A DNA stretch of 64,000 bases from Channallabes apus (Eukaryota; Chordata; Actinopteri; Siluriformes; Clariidae), in assembly GCA_030522415.1 (NCBI GenBank), contig CM060104.1:26013325-26077324 (forward strand), read 5' to 3'. Positions 1 to 11,725 of the stretch are shown piece after piece (position 1 is the stretch's first letter; each line of letters opens with the position of its first letter). The notes under the pieces were generated by a model. The model did not search any database. It saw nothing but the letters and a program-made list of their open reading frames with translations, and was not told the origin of the DNA. A program made the position numbers and the translations under genes.

Positions 1-179
1 TGATCCATTTCTATTACATAAACACAAGGAGAAAAAGGAAGTCTCATGACCCCCAGCTGTCCTTGTATGAGGAAATGAGAGTTTCACCCAACTACACTGT
101 GTGGATATAAGATAAAGTTAGATGGATCTTAAGTTAAGCTCTTATTTGCTATATATACATTGTTGCACGGAGAAAGTCT

Positions 180-355
180 AGCTTCACAGATGCCCACATA
201 GCTGGGGTCAGAGCACAGGGTCAGCCATGAGACAGCACCCCTGGAGCAGACAGGGTAAGGGCCTTGTTCCAGGACCCAACAACAATAACCTGGTGGAGCA
301 AAAGCTTGAACCGACAAACTTCCAAACAATATCTCGGTGCCTCAACCGTCTAATC
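180..355 (-). repeat. Degenerate tRNA-SINE-like fragment
   Basis: The stretch resembles the body of the fish SINE seen better preserved at 37143 and 48369. It has a GGGCCTTGTTCCAGGACCCAACA segment broken by differences, followed by a TTGAACC block, read on the minus strand. It is too eroded to place its ends. Positions 1-179 show nothing recognisable. Confidence 0.3.
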
Positions 356-371
356 TCCTATTGCCCCAACC

Positions 372-728
372 CTTCTCAATCACTTACTCATTGTCTACAC
401 CGCTTTATCCTGTATGCAGAATCCCAGGAGGCTTGGGGCACGAGGCGGGTACACCGCGGACAGGGTGCCAATCCATCGCAGGCCACACACACACACATAT
501 ACATACATACACACAGTCACACGCTCATTCACACAATATGGGAAATTTGGGAACGCCAATTAGCCTAACCTACATGTCTTTGGGCTGTGGGAGGAAACCA
601 GAGTAACCGGAGGAAACCCACCAAGCAGAGGGAGAACATGCAAACTCCATGCACACAGAGACGGGAATCGAACCCAGACCCTGGAGGTGCAAGGCAACAG
701 TGCTAACCACTACACCACCGTGCGCCCC
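372..728 (-). mobile_element. V-SINE (DANA/HE1-like) copy
   Basis: Read on the minus strand, the copy starts with a tRNA-derived head (GGTGTAGTGGTTAGCACTG as A box, GGTTCGATTCCC as B box). The V-SINE central domain follows (GCATGTTCTCCCTCTGCTTGG, GGTTTCCTCCGG, CAGCCCAAAGACATG), then a TGGCACCCTGTCC-type block and a tail near 372. A (CA)n stretch sits inside at about 484-535, where better copies have a short GTGTGTGAGTGTGTG segment. Domain order is clear; the exact family name is inferred. Confidence 0.75.
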
Positions 729-926
729 AAGCCTTGTTAATCTTTATTAAATAATAAAAAGCCTCATGAGACCCTCATAAGAAGAATGTTATGTACCAGA
801 CATCTTAGCCAGATTTATTCATGTTTAAAACCACTGATTAAGATCAATAGCTGTGCTGTTATAGAACACTCAATCACATTTCACATCCAAACTGTTGGCA
901 GTAACATTGCTGATGTCATACCAACA

Positions 927-928
<2 letters not shown>

Positions 929-986
<58 letters not shown>

Positions 987-1107
987 GAGCTAAGACTGAT
1001 GATGTAATTAGAAATAAGATATTTCCGTTAGCTATCAGAGTAGTTTAGTATCAGAGGTCCCGCATTTCCCGCCAAAATTTCAACCATTGGCTTTGTGATG
1101 GAAGGGT

Positions 1108-1158
<51 letters not shown>

Positions 1159-1661
1159 TTATCACCAAGAATACACACTCATTGTTATTCAGCATTATTC
1201 ACACTAATGACAGGGGGTCAGAAGTCAGAAAGTCCCTCCAAAAATGCACATAAGCCCTTCCCCCTACACACACACACACACACACACACACTTGAGCAAA
1301 TTATGTAGTTAATTGACTGTCTCTCTGTGACAATTGTGTAGATTTAATATTGATCAATTATTAAAGACACACACACACACACAGAGTGTAGATTTTTTAA
1401 AGATCACTCACTGTATGAGTAGAGTCAGTGTGTGTGTGTGTGTGTGTGTGTGTGTTGCCTGGAATTAAGACCAGTTAAGTCACCTGTTTATGATTTTTTC
1501 CCTTCATTAGAGTCACCTGATGTCCTGTAAAGCTTCTGTCTCCTTCTGTCTCATCACTCAGGAATCCTGACATGGTCCAGTTTTACAGCTTTTTCCTTTT
1601 CTATGAGTAATTAAATCAGCCCACTCAGCTTTTACTGTCCTGCAGTGAACCGCAGGGGGTT

Positions 1662-1721
<60 letters not shown>
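929..1721. repeat. Microsatellite cluster (CA/TG)n
   Basis: Five dinucleotide arrays occur in 0.8 kb: (GT)n 929-985, (CA)n 1112-1156, (CA)n 1265-1291, (GT)n 1429-1455 and (CA)n 1664-1721. The sequence between them is unremarkable. Open frames here are low-complexity read-through, not genes. Confidence 0.9.
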
Positions 1722-1725
<4 letters not shown>

Positions 1726-3120
1726 CAGTAGGTTTAGGGTGTGGTGGGTCATAAATAAGAATAAAAAAAAACTTTTGGAGGGAACTTTATTTTGTCTCCG
1801 AGACGAGACACACCCTCCCCTCCCCCATCACACACACTGTTGTGTCTGGCAGGATCGGGGGTCTCTGACCTGAGGGCATGCTCTCTGTGTGTGTGTGTGT
1901 GTATATAAGTTTCCCTCCAAAATCCACAAAACTTTGTGACAAAAGAAAGAAAGACGCAGGTTTTCTGTGTATTATCTATGTATCGTTTACCTAAAAACAT
2001 TTATAGACTGTAATTTTAAATATTTACTGTACAACTTGAATCATTATCATTGAAATGTGTTAATGAGTTGAATGTGTTAATCAATACATTATCATCTCTA
2101 TAGTAACAGTTTATTCACAGAAACCCTGTAAACAATCTTTATAATCGACGACTGATTCAAACTGATATTTATAAAAGACATCTTGTTGGATAATAACAAA
2201 CAATATATAATTACAAACGTAGTGATGTGTTTGTTAGAGCAGGGTTACTGTATTTAACAGTTATGGAAGGAGTCTCCAGTGTCACTGCAGTGTAACATGT
2301 ACCAGCCCAGAACGACCAGAGATAAAGTGAAAGAAAGAGAATAAAATGTGTTAGATGTACAGTTTATTACAGTTTATATATTTATTATAGACTATAGATT
2401 TCTGGTGAGGCTGTAATGTAACTGAGAACAGAAGTTTGTTCTAACACATGACATGTTACTTTAAATGTATGAAATATAATTTATTTTCAATTTGTTGTGG
2501 TATAAGCGGAAAGAATACTTAGCAGTGTTCTGTTGCTAGAAACCTAGAGGGTTCGTTCCCCGTAATAGTCCTGAAAGCCAGTATAATCTTGAGGTTCTAC
2601 TGGAATCATAGAGAAATTCTTAAGAAGCTTGGCAGAGAGATCGGTACAGCTTGTTGTGGTTCAAGAGAAATTGTAGCCAATAATAATCTTTGGAGCACAG
2701 TAAAACAAAGTTGAAAGATGGTGGCTGTTTTTTCACAAAGGGAAGAAGAGGACGAGTAATTTAATCTTTGTGTTATGCCTAATATCATTCATATTACAGA
2801 AAAAAAGCCTCTACACTCTCTCATGCCTTTTTACTTCATCAGCTATAACTGTGTGGGTCCGAGCGTGAGGTTTCACAGGAGACAGGAGGAAGATTGTGCT
2901 ATTTGAGGCTGAGCTCTAGACTGTTCACCAAATATATATATTTTTAATACTGTATATATATTTTGCTAGCTATGCTAAGCTATGCTAAGACCAACGAGAC
3001 TCAGTCAACTTAAACATTAATCAGAAAGGGGTTCAGAAGGAAGGCGCGGTAGCTCCTCCTCTTTACTCATGAGGGATTACAAGTTACAGCTTCAGGTTTA
3101 ATTAAAACTTAGCAACACAT
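1722..3120. other. Intergenic DNA, no gene seen
   Basis: AT-rich unique-looking DNA. The only structure noted is a small inverted pair, TTGGAGGGAACT near 1776 and AGTTTCCCTCCAA near 1908, flanking a C-rich stretch and a short (TG)n ending in TATATAAG. No conserved coding stretch was found on either strand. Confidence 0.6.
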
Positions 3121-3311
3121 CAGTGTGTGTGTGTATGTGTGCATGTGTGTGTGTGTGGTGTGTGTGTGTGTGACTAATGATCTCCGACAGCACAGAGTTA
3201 AGTGTCAGTGGGAGTCGCCGGGGGTCACGGCTGGAGGTCAGAGGTCAAATTTCAGAGCCAGTCAATTGTGCCATTATTAGATTAGGTCTGTGTGTGTGTG
3301 TGTGTGTGTGG

Positions 3312-3344
<33 letters not shown>

Positions 3345-3543
3345 CTGTCGGGATCTTCACATTGTGACCATCTTTCTACCCTTCTTACATTTACATACAC
3401 ACAAAGGTAGTTCTTCCCATTCAGCTCACAATGACTTATTGATTTGTACAACCACACACACACACACACACACACACAGTCTTTCTTGGATATATATCTA
3501 GGATATTGATTTTATTAATAGGCCCTGCATTCCTTGACACACT

Positions 3544-3600
<57 letters not shown>
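3121..3600. repeat. Microsatellite cluster (TG/CA)n
   Basis: Interrupted (TG)n arrays at 3123-3172 and 3285-3340 are followed by (CA)n at 3452-3478 and an almost pure (CA)n of about 55 bases at 3543-3597. Confidence 0.9.
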
Positions 3601-3601
<1 letters not shown>

Positions 3602-3745
3602 AAAAGTGTAACATCTTGATTTTTAGATTTTCTTCATGCTGCAGTAACAGTGTTTATTAAATTAATTCTGTGTACAGTTCATTTATTTATTTATTTATGT
3701 TCTTATTGTAAGTGGCTGGTGGATTACACTGTGTGTATAGACGAT

Positions 3746-3759
3746 AGATGGACGGATGG

Positions 3760-3816
<57 letters not shown>

Positions 3817-3857
3817 CGGATGGATGGATGGATGGACGGATGGATGGATGGATGGAT
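3746..3857. repeat. GGAT/GGAC tetranucleotide array
   Basis: A run of GGAT units with regularly interspersed GGAC variants, about 28 units. The higher-order spacing of the GGAC variants suggests the array grew by block duplication. From 3858 to 4435 no feature is seen. Confidence 0.9.
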
Positions 3858-4435
3858 CTGCGACTACATGTTTTATGTAAGCAACTAAAACCTACAAATG
3901 TCCCTCACACTGATTAGGTGATCTACTGGGAAGAGTTGTGGTGTTATCAGGAACAAATCCACACCGGGGGCATCACTGTGGGGGTGCGGGGGCTGGAAGG
4001 TTGAGAATCTCACACAGTGACTACAGAGACTCAGAGTGGACATAGAGAGAAATAAATACTTGATTGACATAATGTTTTATCCACAATGAGGGTCATACAT
4101 TCTGTTGGATGTGCAAGAGATACAATTCGTTCCTATGTTTCAGTATTTTATGGGCTTACTTGAGTGAGTTGTGTGCACAGTTTCAGCATTTTGGGTGCAA
4201 GTTTTTTTATTTTTATTTGTTCTATTATATAGTGTGTTTTTGGTAAAAATTTGCTGGACTTTCTTACTTCTGGATATATTTTGCATATAGTAAAGTATCA
4301 CTGTTTTAGCGAAAATGTATTAATTCTTGTACTGTAGTCATATAGTACAGTGGAAAAGTCTTGCACTATTTTACAATTCAATAATTTTTTTATTTTTTAT
4401 GCGTGTGTGCGCGTGTGTGCGCGTGTGTGTGTGTG

Positions 4436-7400
4436 TGCTTGTATTGGTTTTGAATGTTATTGCCATGAAATTATCACAGATCAGGCGTTTGATATACTCT
4501 GTTTAACTGAAACATGGGTTAAACAGGACGAGTATGTAGCTCTAAATGAAGCTAGTCCTCCTGGATACAGCTACATACACCAGCCTCGGTTAACTGGTAG
4601 AGGAGGAGGCGTCGCAGTTATTCAGAATGATAATCTGTCTATCGTACAAAAACACAGACACAAATTTAACTCATTTGAAATTCTTTATAGTAACATAAGT
4701 GTATTTAAGTATATTAAATCAGCTCAGTCGATTCCACTAATTATAATTTACAGACCTCCAGGGCCGTATTCTGAATTTCTTAGTGAATTTGCGGATTTCA
4801 TCTCAAACCTAGTCGTTTCTGTAGACAAAGTGTTAATTGCTGGAGATTTTAACAAGACCCTCTGAGAACAGCATTTATGTCCATACTGGACTCAGTCTGG
4901 ACTCAACTTTGATTGAATCACCATTTGACTCCACAGAACTCGATCAGGCGACTGAATATTTAGGGTCAACATTTCGTTATACCTTAGATAATGTAGCTCC
5001 AGTTAAAGCGCTCAAAAATTTGGACGCAAATGGCATCAAACTAAATTGTTAGTATTCCAAATAGCATGGAAGGAGAGCATCCTGAACTATAAATAAAAAT
5101 AAAAAAAAGCTCTCAGTGCTGCTAGATCATTGTATCTCTTCACTCATAGAAAATAACAAAAAGATTTTAATTTAAGACTGTAAACTTAATTACTAACTGT
5201 TACTGCAAACTAAATTAACTAAAAAAGACCACTGCAGAAATCTCCACAACAACAACATAAGGATTTCATGAACTTTGTCAATAACAAAATCATAAATATT
5301 TGGCCAAAAAAAATCAAGCTTTGAAATCAGACAATTTAAGTGATCCAGATGATAAACTAACCACACCACATCAGAACCTAGAATACTTTACTCCCCCTTT
5401 AAGAGAGTGAACTAATTTCACTCGTCAACCTGTATATTAGATCCTATACCAACACATTTTCTCAAGCAGACAGTTCCAGCAATAACAGAACCACTGTTGA
5501 AAATAATTAATTCCTCACTCAGCATCGGTTATGTTCCCAAATCCTTTAAAGTAGCAGTTATTAAACCGCTAATCAAGAAACCTGACCTCGACCCCTGTCA
5601 GCTTTCTAATTACAGGCCGATATCAAACCTCCCCTTTATCTCTAAGATTCTGGAAAAGATAGTAGGACAGCAACTACGGTATGTTCATATCTACTTACGA
5701 ATGGCATAAACGAACTGTCAGTCAGGATTTAGGCTTCATCACAGCACAGAGACAGCACTTGTTATAGTAGTAAATCACCTCCTATTGGCCTCTGATCAGG
5801 GTTGCGTCACTAGACTTGTGTTACTCAACATCAGTGCAGCTTTTGACACTATTAATCATAGTATTTTTCTTCACAGATTAGAAAACATTGTTGGAATTAA
5901 GGGAATGGCCCTATTTGACTGATCGTTATCAGTTTGTAGATTTAAATGGTGACTATTCTGCATGTTCTCTAGTGGAGTTTGGTGTTCCACAGGGTTCAGT
6001 TTTAGGCCCACTGCTTTTTCCCTGTACATGCTTCCTCTGGGCAACATAATTCGTAAGCATGGTATTAGTTTTCATTGTTATTCTGATGACACACGATTAT
6101 ACATCTCATCAAAACCAGATGAGAAACACCAGTTTATTAAATTTGAGACATATGTGCAGGACATAAGAGATTGGATGTTAATTAACTTCCTTCTGCTTAA
6201 TCCGGATAAGACAGAAGTTCTAGTCATAGGACCACAAGCAGCTAGAAGTAAGCTTTCTGATCACACTGTAACGTTAAATCGCCTTTCTGTTCCATCAAGT
6301 GCAACAGTAAAAGACCTCGGTGTGATTATAGATTCCAGCCTTTCATTTGAAGGTCATGTAGATAATATTACCAGGATAGCATTCTTTCACCTCAGAAATA
6401 TTGGCAAGATAAGAATTATATTGTCACTAAATGCTGCAGAACGTGTACTATTGTAACTATTGTAATGCCTTACTGTCTGGTTGTTCAGCTAGGTGCATAA
6501 ACAAGCTTCAGCTAGTCCAGAATGCAGTAGCGAGAGTCCTCACTAGAACCAGAAGATATGAGCACATCACCCCTATCCTATCTTCACTACATTGGCTCCC
6601 CGTGAAATTTCGCATTGATTTTAAAATACTACTCTTGACGTGTAAAGCATTAAATGGTCTCTGCGCTGCAGTATCTGAGCGAACTGCAAGTGTCCGCCAC
6701 GCCTACTTCGATCAAAGTATGAGGGCTGCTTGTCAGCACCACATATTAAGAAAACTACAGCTGGGGGCGGAGCTTTTTCTTACAAAGCCCCAAAATTATG
6801 GAATAGTCTTCCAAATAGTGTTCGGGACTCAGACACAGTCTCAGTGTTTAAGTCTAGGCTCAAAACCTATTTATTTAGCCAAGCATTTTTATAAATAGAT
6901 TTGCCTTAGGTAAAGGAGCAGATCTGGGGGACTCATGGACGTATAGTATTATGGTGAACTGGTATGTTTAGATGCTGTCTTCCTCACTCTCATTTGATCA
7001 CTCAGGTTTGTTGACGGTGAACTGATTGGTTGCTTTACATCTCAGTTCCCCCTCATGTCTGTGTTTCCTTCTGGTTCTCTCTTTAAGTTATGCTGTCATA
7101 GTTAGTCCTGCCGGAGTCCCTGCTTGCACTCTACACTAAATATACATTCACATTATACATTGCTTGACTGTGACCAGACCTAACTGCCATGTCTCCTTCT
7201 CTTTTGCTCTCTCTTCTCCTCTCTCTCTCCCCCTTTCTCTTTTTCCCTCTACCTGTCTCATTGTCGAACTATATGTGTCACTCCTGAGCTGCCACTGATC
7301 CAGACCCCCTCTACCCTCTGGAGCTGCCTGACTCATCCTGGTGTCCTGCTTCTGGTTGGAGATCTTATCGTTTGAATGCCCGTGTCGTCTGCCTGAGGTG

Positions 7401-7828
7401 CGTGTGGTGACTGGGGATCGTTCCACTATTCCACGAAGACGGTTCTGTCCTCTGCTGATGCAGACAGCTGTTCTCTGAGGACTTGTGACTTCAGTCGCTT
7501 GATTGTTCTGGGCTGGAGTTTCCTACAGTCTACCTGAGCCTCCAGGAACCTCCCTGCTATCCTTTATCACCCAAATGAGGAAATGGTTCCCTGTTGAGTC
7601 TGGTTCCCCTTAAGTTTTCTTCCTACTACCATTTCGTGGAGTTTTTCCTTGCCACTGTTGCCGTCGTACTCGGCCTGCTGATCAGGGACAGTCTTATCAT
7701 TTTTATTCATACAGATTCACATTCACATTTCATACAAACTTAAATAATTCTTTTGATTGTGTAAAGCTGCTTTACGACTATGTCAATTGTTAAAAGCACT
7801 ATACAAATCAAATTCAATTGAATGTCAG
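4436..7828 (+). pseudogene. L2-clade LINE retrotransposon, broken copy
   Basis: The translated pieces follow the order of an L2 polyprotein. An APE-type endonuclease start lies at about 4480-4850 (LCLTETW, GRGGGVAVI, IYRPPG, AGDFN). A linker piece lies near 4960. Reverse transcriptase lies at about 5520-6450 (FKVAVIKPLIKK, NYRPISNLPFISKILEK, then [13 protein letters not shown] with the catalytic block as YSDD, and NPDKTEVLVIGP). The typical L2 C-terminus lies at about 6480-6890 ([38 protein letters not shown]). Several frameshifts and stops break it, and the endonuclease jumps from AGDFN straight to the linker, so its C-terminal half is deleted. The 3' UTR ends in the AAGCTGCTTTAC...AAATTCAATTGAAT tail shared by the short copies at 16562, 27004, 47808 and 58436. 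Confidence 0.85.
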
Positions 7829-8545
7829 TAACCCTACTACTGAGGCAACTAACCTCACTGTGTTCTTTACCTGATTAAATAACAAAAAATGTGTGATATT
7901 TGGTGCGTTTGCTTAAATTATTCTTGCCTATGTACGTACTGTATATACACATATGTACTGTATGTATATACACAGATGCCTGTCTGTCAGGTTTCCACAC
8001 GTTAAAATGTGCAAGCAATTCCATGCACAACCATCAAGCTTTGTGATTACTGCCAGGAGCAAAAAACTCTAACTTTACATGTAAAAGTATTTACTGATCT
8101 GGAAAATCCAGAATACTGGTACATAAAATTCCCACAGAATTTAGGTTATAGGAAACCCAGATTAGTGTTAGTGCTTAATAACTGACTATTGGGTGAAGAA
8201 CACAAGTACTCCAGTACAAGTACTGGTTTTTTTACCTTGTTTAGTGACACATGTTATAAAAATCTCTTAGCTCTAGGCTAATATAAGTGTTCTGAGCAGG
8301 TGCATGCTAGGGTATGTTAGTCTTGATAGGTTAGTTTACTGGGGATTTCGATTGGTATTAAGGAGCACATGCAGCTTGACAGAAAGAAGCTGTAGGTGTG
8401 TATTTAATTAATCAGTATTATAGTAACGTGAAAAGTTAATGCCCCCTTGTTAAATTCTATGTTTTTTTTTTTTGGGAAAATCGTAAAATTCATCTTATTG
8501 TAGGGATTTTAGTATTAGGCAAATACAAACTCAGGTGAACAACAA
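7829..8545. other. Intergenic DNA, no gene seen
   Basis: AT-rich unique-looking sequence between the L2 tail and the Tc1 remnant. No ORF, RNA or repeat was recognised. Confidence 0.6.
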
Positions 8546-8548
8546 CAT

Positions 8549-8965
8549 ACAGTGTGTACGGAGGGATATTCAGACCCCCTTAATTTTTTCACTCTTTGTT
8601 ACATTTCCGCCATTTGCTAAAATCAAATTCAAGTTATTTTTTTCCCCTCATTAATGTACACACAGCACCCACATTGACAGATAAACACAGAATTGTTGAC
8701 ATTTTTGCAGATTTATTAAAAAAGAAAAACTGAAATAGCACATGGCCCTAAGTATTCAGACTCTTTGCTCAGTATTTAGTAGAAGCTCCCTTTTGATCTA
8801 ATACAGCCGAGTCTTTTTGGTAAAGATGCAACAAATTTTTCACACCTGGATTTGGGTGTGAAATTAGATTTGATAGATAGATAGGAAGATTTGGATTTGA
8901 TCCTCTGCCATTCCTCCTTGCAGATCCTCTCCAGTTCTGGCAGGTTGGATGGTAAACGTTGGTGT
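8549..8965 (-). pseudogene. Tc1-like transposon remnant, transposase C-terminus
   Basis: One end has the fish Tc1-type terminus (CAGTGTGTACGGAGGGATAT then TTCAGACCCCCTTAA). Reading inward on the minus strand from 8965 gives a Tc1 transposase tail (HQRLPSNLPELERICKEEW). The copy lacks the rest of the transposase and the opposite terminus, and a GATA-rich insertion interrupts it near 8870. It is a different family from the element at 9602. Confidence 0.7.
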
Positions 8966-9044
8966 TTTTCTCTTGGGAAAAAGAGAAAAACCTTACAGAT
9001 TATTTAGTGTATGTATGTGTGTTACAGTATGTATGTGTGTATTT

Positions 9045-9130
9045 AACTGAGAAGTGTGAATCATTGACTCGGACGTTCCTACGAGAAGCAGTAGAATTAC
9101 AGAACGTTTGTTTACCCACAAACAAACTTT
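9045..9130 (+). repeat. Local duplicated module, copy 1
   Basis: This ~85-base segment recurs at 9500-9590. Shared blocks are a GTGTGAAT start, GACGTTCCTA-GAGAA in the middle and, at the end, GTTTGTTTACCCACAAACAA, a palindrome with forkhead-like GTTTGTTTAC half-sites. A (C)10 run followed by (AC)n lies just after it at 9160-9181. Confidence 0.65.
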
Positions 9131-9372
9131 TGACAACGTGAGATGTTTGTGTGTGTCTCCCCCCCCCCCCACACACACACAAATATCTTTACATAATCTT
9201 TACACTTGACCTTGTGTGGGTTTACTCTTGTAAAATTTTCATCGGAGAAACACACTGTTTTTTTTTTTTCAACTATTAATTATGCATTGTAATATTTACA
9301 GCTCGGTGCAAACATTTGTGCACCCCTACCCAAGCCTTGAAAATGTTTAAACCATTTTTTGCTAATTTTAAT

Positions 9373-9374
<2 letters not shown>

Positions 9375-9406
<32 letters not shown>

Positions 9407-9498
9407 TTTGAGAACAATCAATAAGCTTCCCATGAGAAAATAGGGACACCTTTTGTTGTGTACACCTAAGTGTGTGTGTGTGTGTGTGTGTGTGTGTC
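9375..9498. repeat. (GA)n and (GT)n microsatellites
   Basis: (GA)n at 9375-9403 and (GT)n at 9470-9498, separated by 66 bases of unclassified sequence. Both lie between the two copies of the duplicated module. Confidence 0.85.
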
Positions 9499-9499
9499 T

Positions 9500-9590
9500 T
9501 TAAGAGAGGTGTGTGAATTGTGGCCTCAGACGTTCCTAAGAGAATCAAAACCTACAGAAAGTACAAAACCTTTGTTTACCCCCAAACAAA
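9500..9590 (+). repeat. Local duplicated module, copy 2
   Basis: Second copy of the module at 9045. The palindrome is TTTGTTTACCCCCAAACAAA, again two opposed forkhead-like half-sites. The Tc1 element at 9602 is inserted immediately downstream. Confidence 0.65.
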
Positions 9591-9601
9591 GTATTTATTT
9601 A

Positions 9602-11222
9602 CAGTGGTGTGAAAAACTATTTGCCCCCTTCCTGATTTCTTATTCTTTTGCATGTTTGTCACACTTAAATGTTTCTGCTCATCAAAAACCGTTAACTATT
9701 AGTCAAAAATAACATAATTGAACACAAAATGCAGTTTTTAAATGAAGGTTTACGTTATTAAGGGAGAAAAAAACCTCCAAAACTACATGGCCCTGTGTGA
9801 AAAAGTGATTGCCCCCCTTGTTAAAAAATAACTTAACTGTGGTTTATCACACCTGAGTTCAATTTCTGTAGTCACCCCCAGGCCAGATTACTGCCACACC
9901 TGTTTCAATCAAGAAATCACTTAAATAGGAGCTACCTGACACAGAGAAGTAGACCAAAAGCACCTCAAAAGCTAGACATCATGCCAAGATCCAAAGAAAT
10001 TCAGGAACAAATCAGAACAAAAGTAATTGAGATCTATCAGTCTGGTAAAGGTTATAAAGCCATTTCTAAAGCTTTGGGACTCCAGCGAACCACAGTGAGA
10101 GCCATTATCCACAAATGGCAAAAACATGGAACAGTGGTGAACCTTCCCAGGAGTGGCCGGCCGACCAAAATTACCCCAAGAGTGCAGAGACAACTCATCC
10201 GAGAGGCCACAAAAGATCCCAGGACAACATCTAAAGAACTGAAGGCCTCACTTGCCTCAATTAAGGTCAGTGTTCACGACTCCACCATAAGAAAGAGACT
10301 GGGCAAAAACGGCCTGCATGGCAGATTTCCAAGGCGCAAACCACTTTTAAGCAAAAAGAACATTAAGGCTCGTCTCAATTTTGCTAAAAAACATCTCAAT
10401 GATTGCCAAGACTTTTGGGAAAATACCTTGTGGACCGACGAGACAAAAGTTGAACTTTTTGGAAGGTGCGTGTCCTGTTACATCTGGCATAAAAGTAACA
10501 CAGCATTTCAGAAAAAGAACATCATACCAACAGTAAAATATGGTGGTGGTAGTGTGATGGTCTGGGGTTGTTTTGCTGCTTCAGGACCTGGAAGGCTTGC
10601 TGTGATAGATGGAACCATGAATTCTACTGTCTACCAAAAAATCCTGAAGGAGAATGTCCGGCCATCTGTTCGTCAACTCAAGCTGAAGCGATCTTGGGTG
10701 CTGCAGCAGGACAACGACCCAAAACACACCAGAAAATCCACCTCTGAATGGCTGAAGAAAAACAAAATGAAGACTTTGGAGTGGCCTAGTCAAAGTCCTG
10801 ACCTGAATCCTATTGAGATGTTGTGGCATGACCTTAAAAAGGCGGTTCATGCTAGAAAACCCTCAAATAAAGCTGAATTACAACAATTCTGCAAAGATGA
10901 GTGGGCCACAATTTCTCCAGAGCGCTGTAAAAGACTCGTTGCAAGTTATCGCAAACGCTTGATTGCAGTTATTGCTGCTAAGGGTGGCCCAACCAGTTAT
11001 TAGGTTCAGGGGGCAATTACTTTTTCACACAGGGCCATGTAGGTTTGGATTTTTTTTTCTCCCTAAATAATACAACCCCTCATTTAAAAACTGCATTTTG
11101 TGTTTACTTGTGTTATCTTTGACTAATAGTTAAATGTGTTTGAAGATCAGAAACATTTTGTATGACAAACATGCAAAAGAATAAGAAATCAGGAGGGGGG
11201 CAAATAGTTTTTCACACCACTG
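9602..11222 (+). mobile_element. Complete Tc1-type transposon (IR/DR), 1.62 kb
   Basis: Both ends carry CAGTGGTGTGAAAAACTATT as terminal inverted repeat. The inverted repeats run about 210-220 bases (9602-9820 and 11008-11222) and look roughly 90 percent alike by eye. Each arm has an outer repeat (GTGTGAAAAACTATTTGCCC) and an inner one (GTGTGAAAAAGT-ATTGCCC), the two-site IR/DR layout known from Sleeping Beauty-like elements. The left flank is TA; the right flank reads TG, consistent with a mutated TA duplication. The single gene inside is open. Confidence 0.93.
9981..11003 (+). CDS. Tc1/mariner transposase, DD34E, intact ORF
   Basis: The product is a cut-and-paste DNA transposase that binds the element's own inverted repeats and inserts at TA. 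The 340-aa length equals that of Sleeping Beauty transposase. An N-terminal paired-like region with two helix-turn-helix motifs spans about residues 1-110, with SGRPTK at 58-63 between them. The catalytic triad is visible as D153 (WTDET), D244 (QQDND) and E279 (NPIEM), with exactly 34 residues between the last two. A glycine-rich GGGSVMVWGCF box lies at 188-198. The start at 9981 is the first ATG after the left inverted repeat, and the stop lies just before the right one. No frameshift or stop is present, which is unusual because the inverted repeats have clearly diverged. Activity is not demonstrated. Confidence 0.92.
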   Translation: MPRSKEIQEQIRTKVIEIYQSGKGYKAISKALGLQRTTVRAIIHKWQKHGTVVNLPRSGRPTKITPRVQRQLIREATKDPRTTSKELKASLASIKVSVHDSTIRKRLGKNGLHGRFPRRKPLLSKKNIKARLNFAKKHLNDCQDFWENTLWTDETKVELFGRCVSCYIWHKSNTAFQKKNIIPTVKYGGGSVMVWGCFAASGPGRLAVIDGTMNSTVYQKILKENVRPSVRQLKLKRSWVLQQDNDPKHTRKSTSEWLKKNKMKTLEWPSQSPDLNPIEMLWHDLKKAVHARKPSNKAELQQFCKDEWATISPERCKRLVASYRKRLIAVIAAKGGPTSY

Positions 11223-11411
11223 TGTGTGTGTTTGTGTGTGTGTAAAGGTGTAGTGTTTCTCAGGTGTATAGTAGCAAGACCATAGTCTCTGTCCCAAGTG
11301 CTCTCTTGTTCACACACATACACAGGAAACACACATACAGTCATGCAAACACACATACACACACACTATTATATACTTTATCTTTTCAGAGGTGAATAAG
11401 GCCCCACCTGC

Positions 11412-11489
<78 letters not shown>

Positions 11490-11725
11490 TGTACAGTATG
11501 TGTCTGTTTGTGTGTTCTACTAATACCATCACTAGCGTATTAGTAGCTACAGTACGGTATTAGCTAACTACTGAATAAGCAAAGATATTGTCTCATTCTA
11601 TGAGTGTGTGTGTGTGTGTTGTTCACAGATTATAGTGATTAGGTCAGCAATGACATGTTTCAATGCGCTAGTGGAAAAGGAACACAAGCGCGTGCATGCG
11701 CGCGCGCACACACACACACACACAC
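11223..11725. repeat. Microsatellite cluster
   Basis: (TG)n at 11221-11245, (CA)-rich patches at 11315-11366, a long (GT)n of about 73 bases at 11416-11488, (TG)n at 11604-11619 and an alternating CG/CA run at 11689-11725. No gene. Confidence 0.85.

Noticed and set aside
9276..9548. 90-codon minus-strand frame beside the Tc1 element
   Set aside because: It crosses (GA)n and (GT)n arrays and shows no domain.
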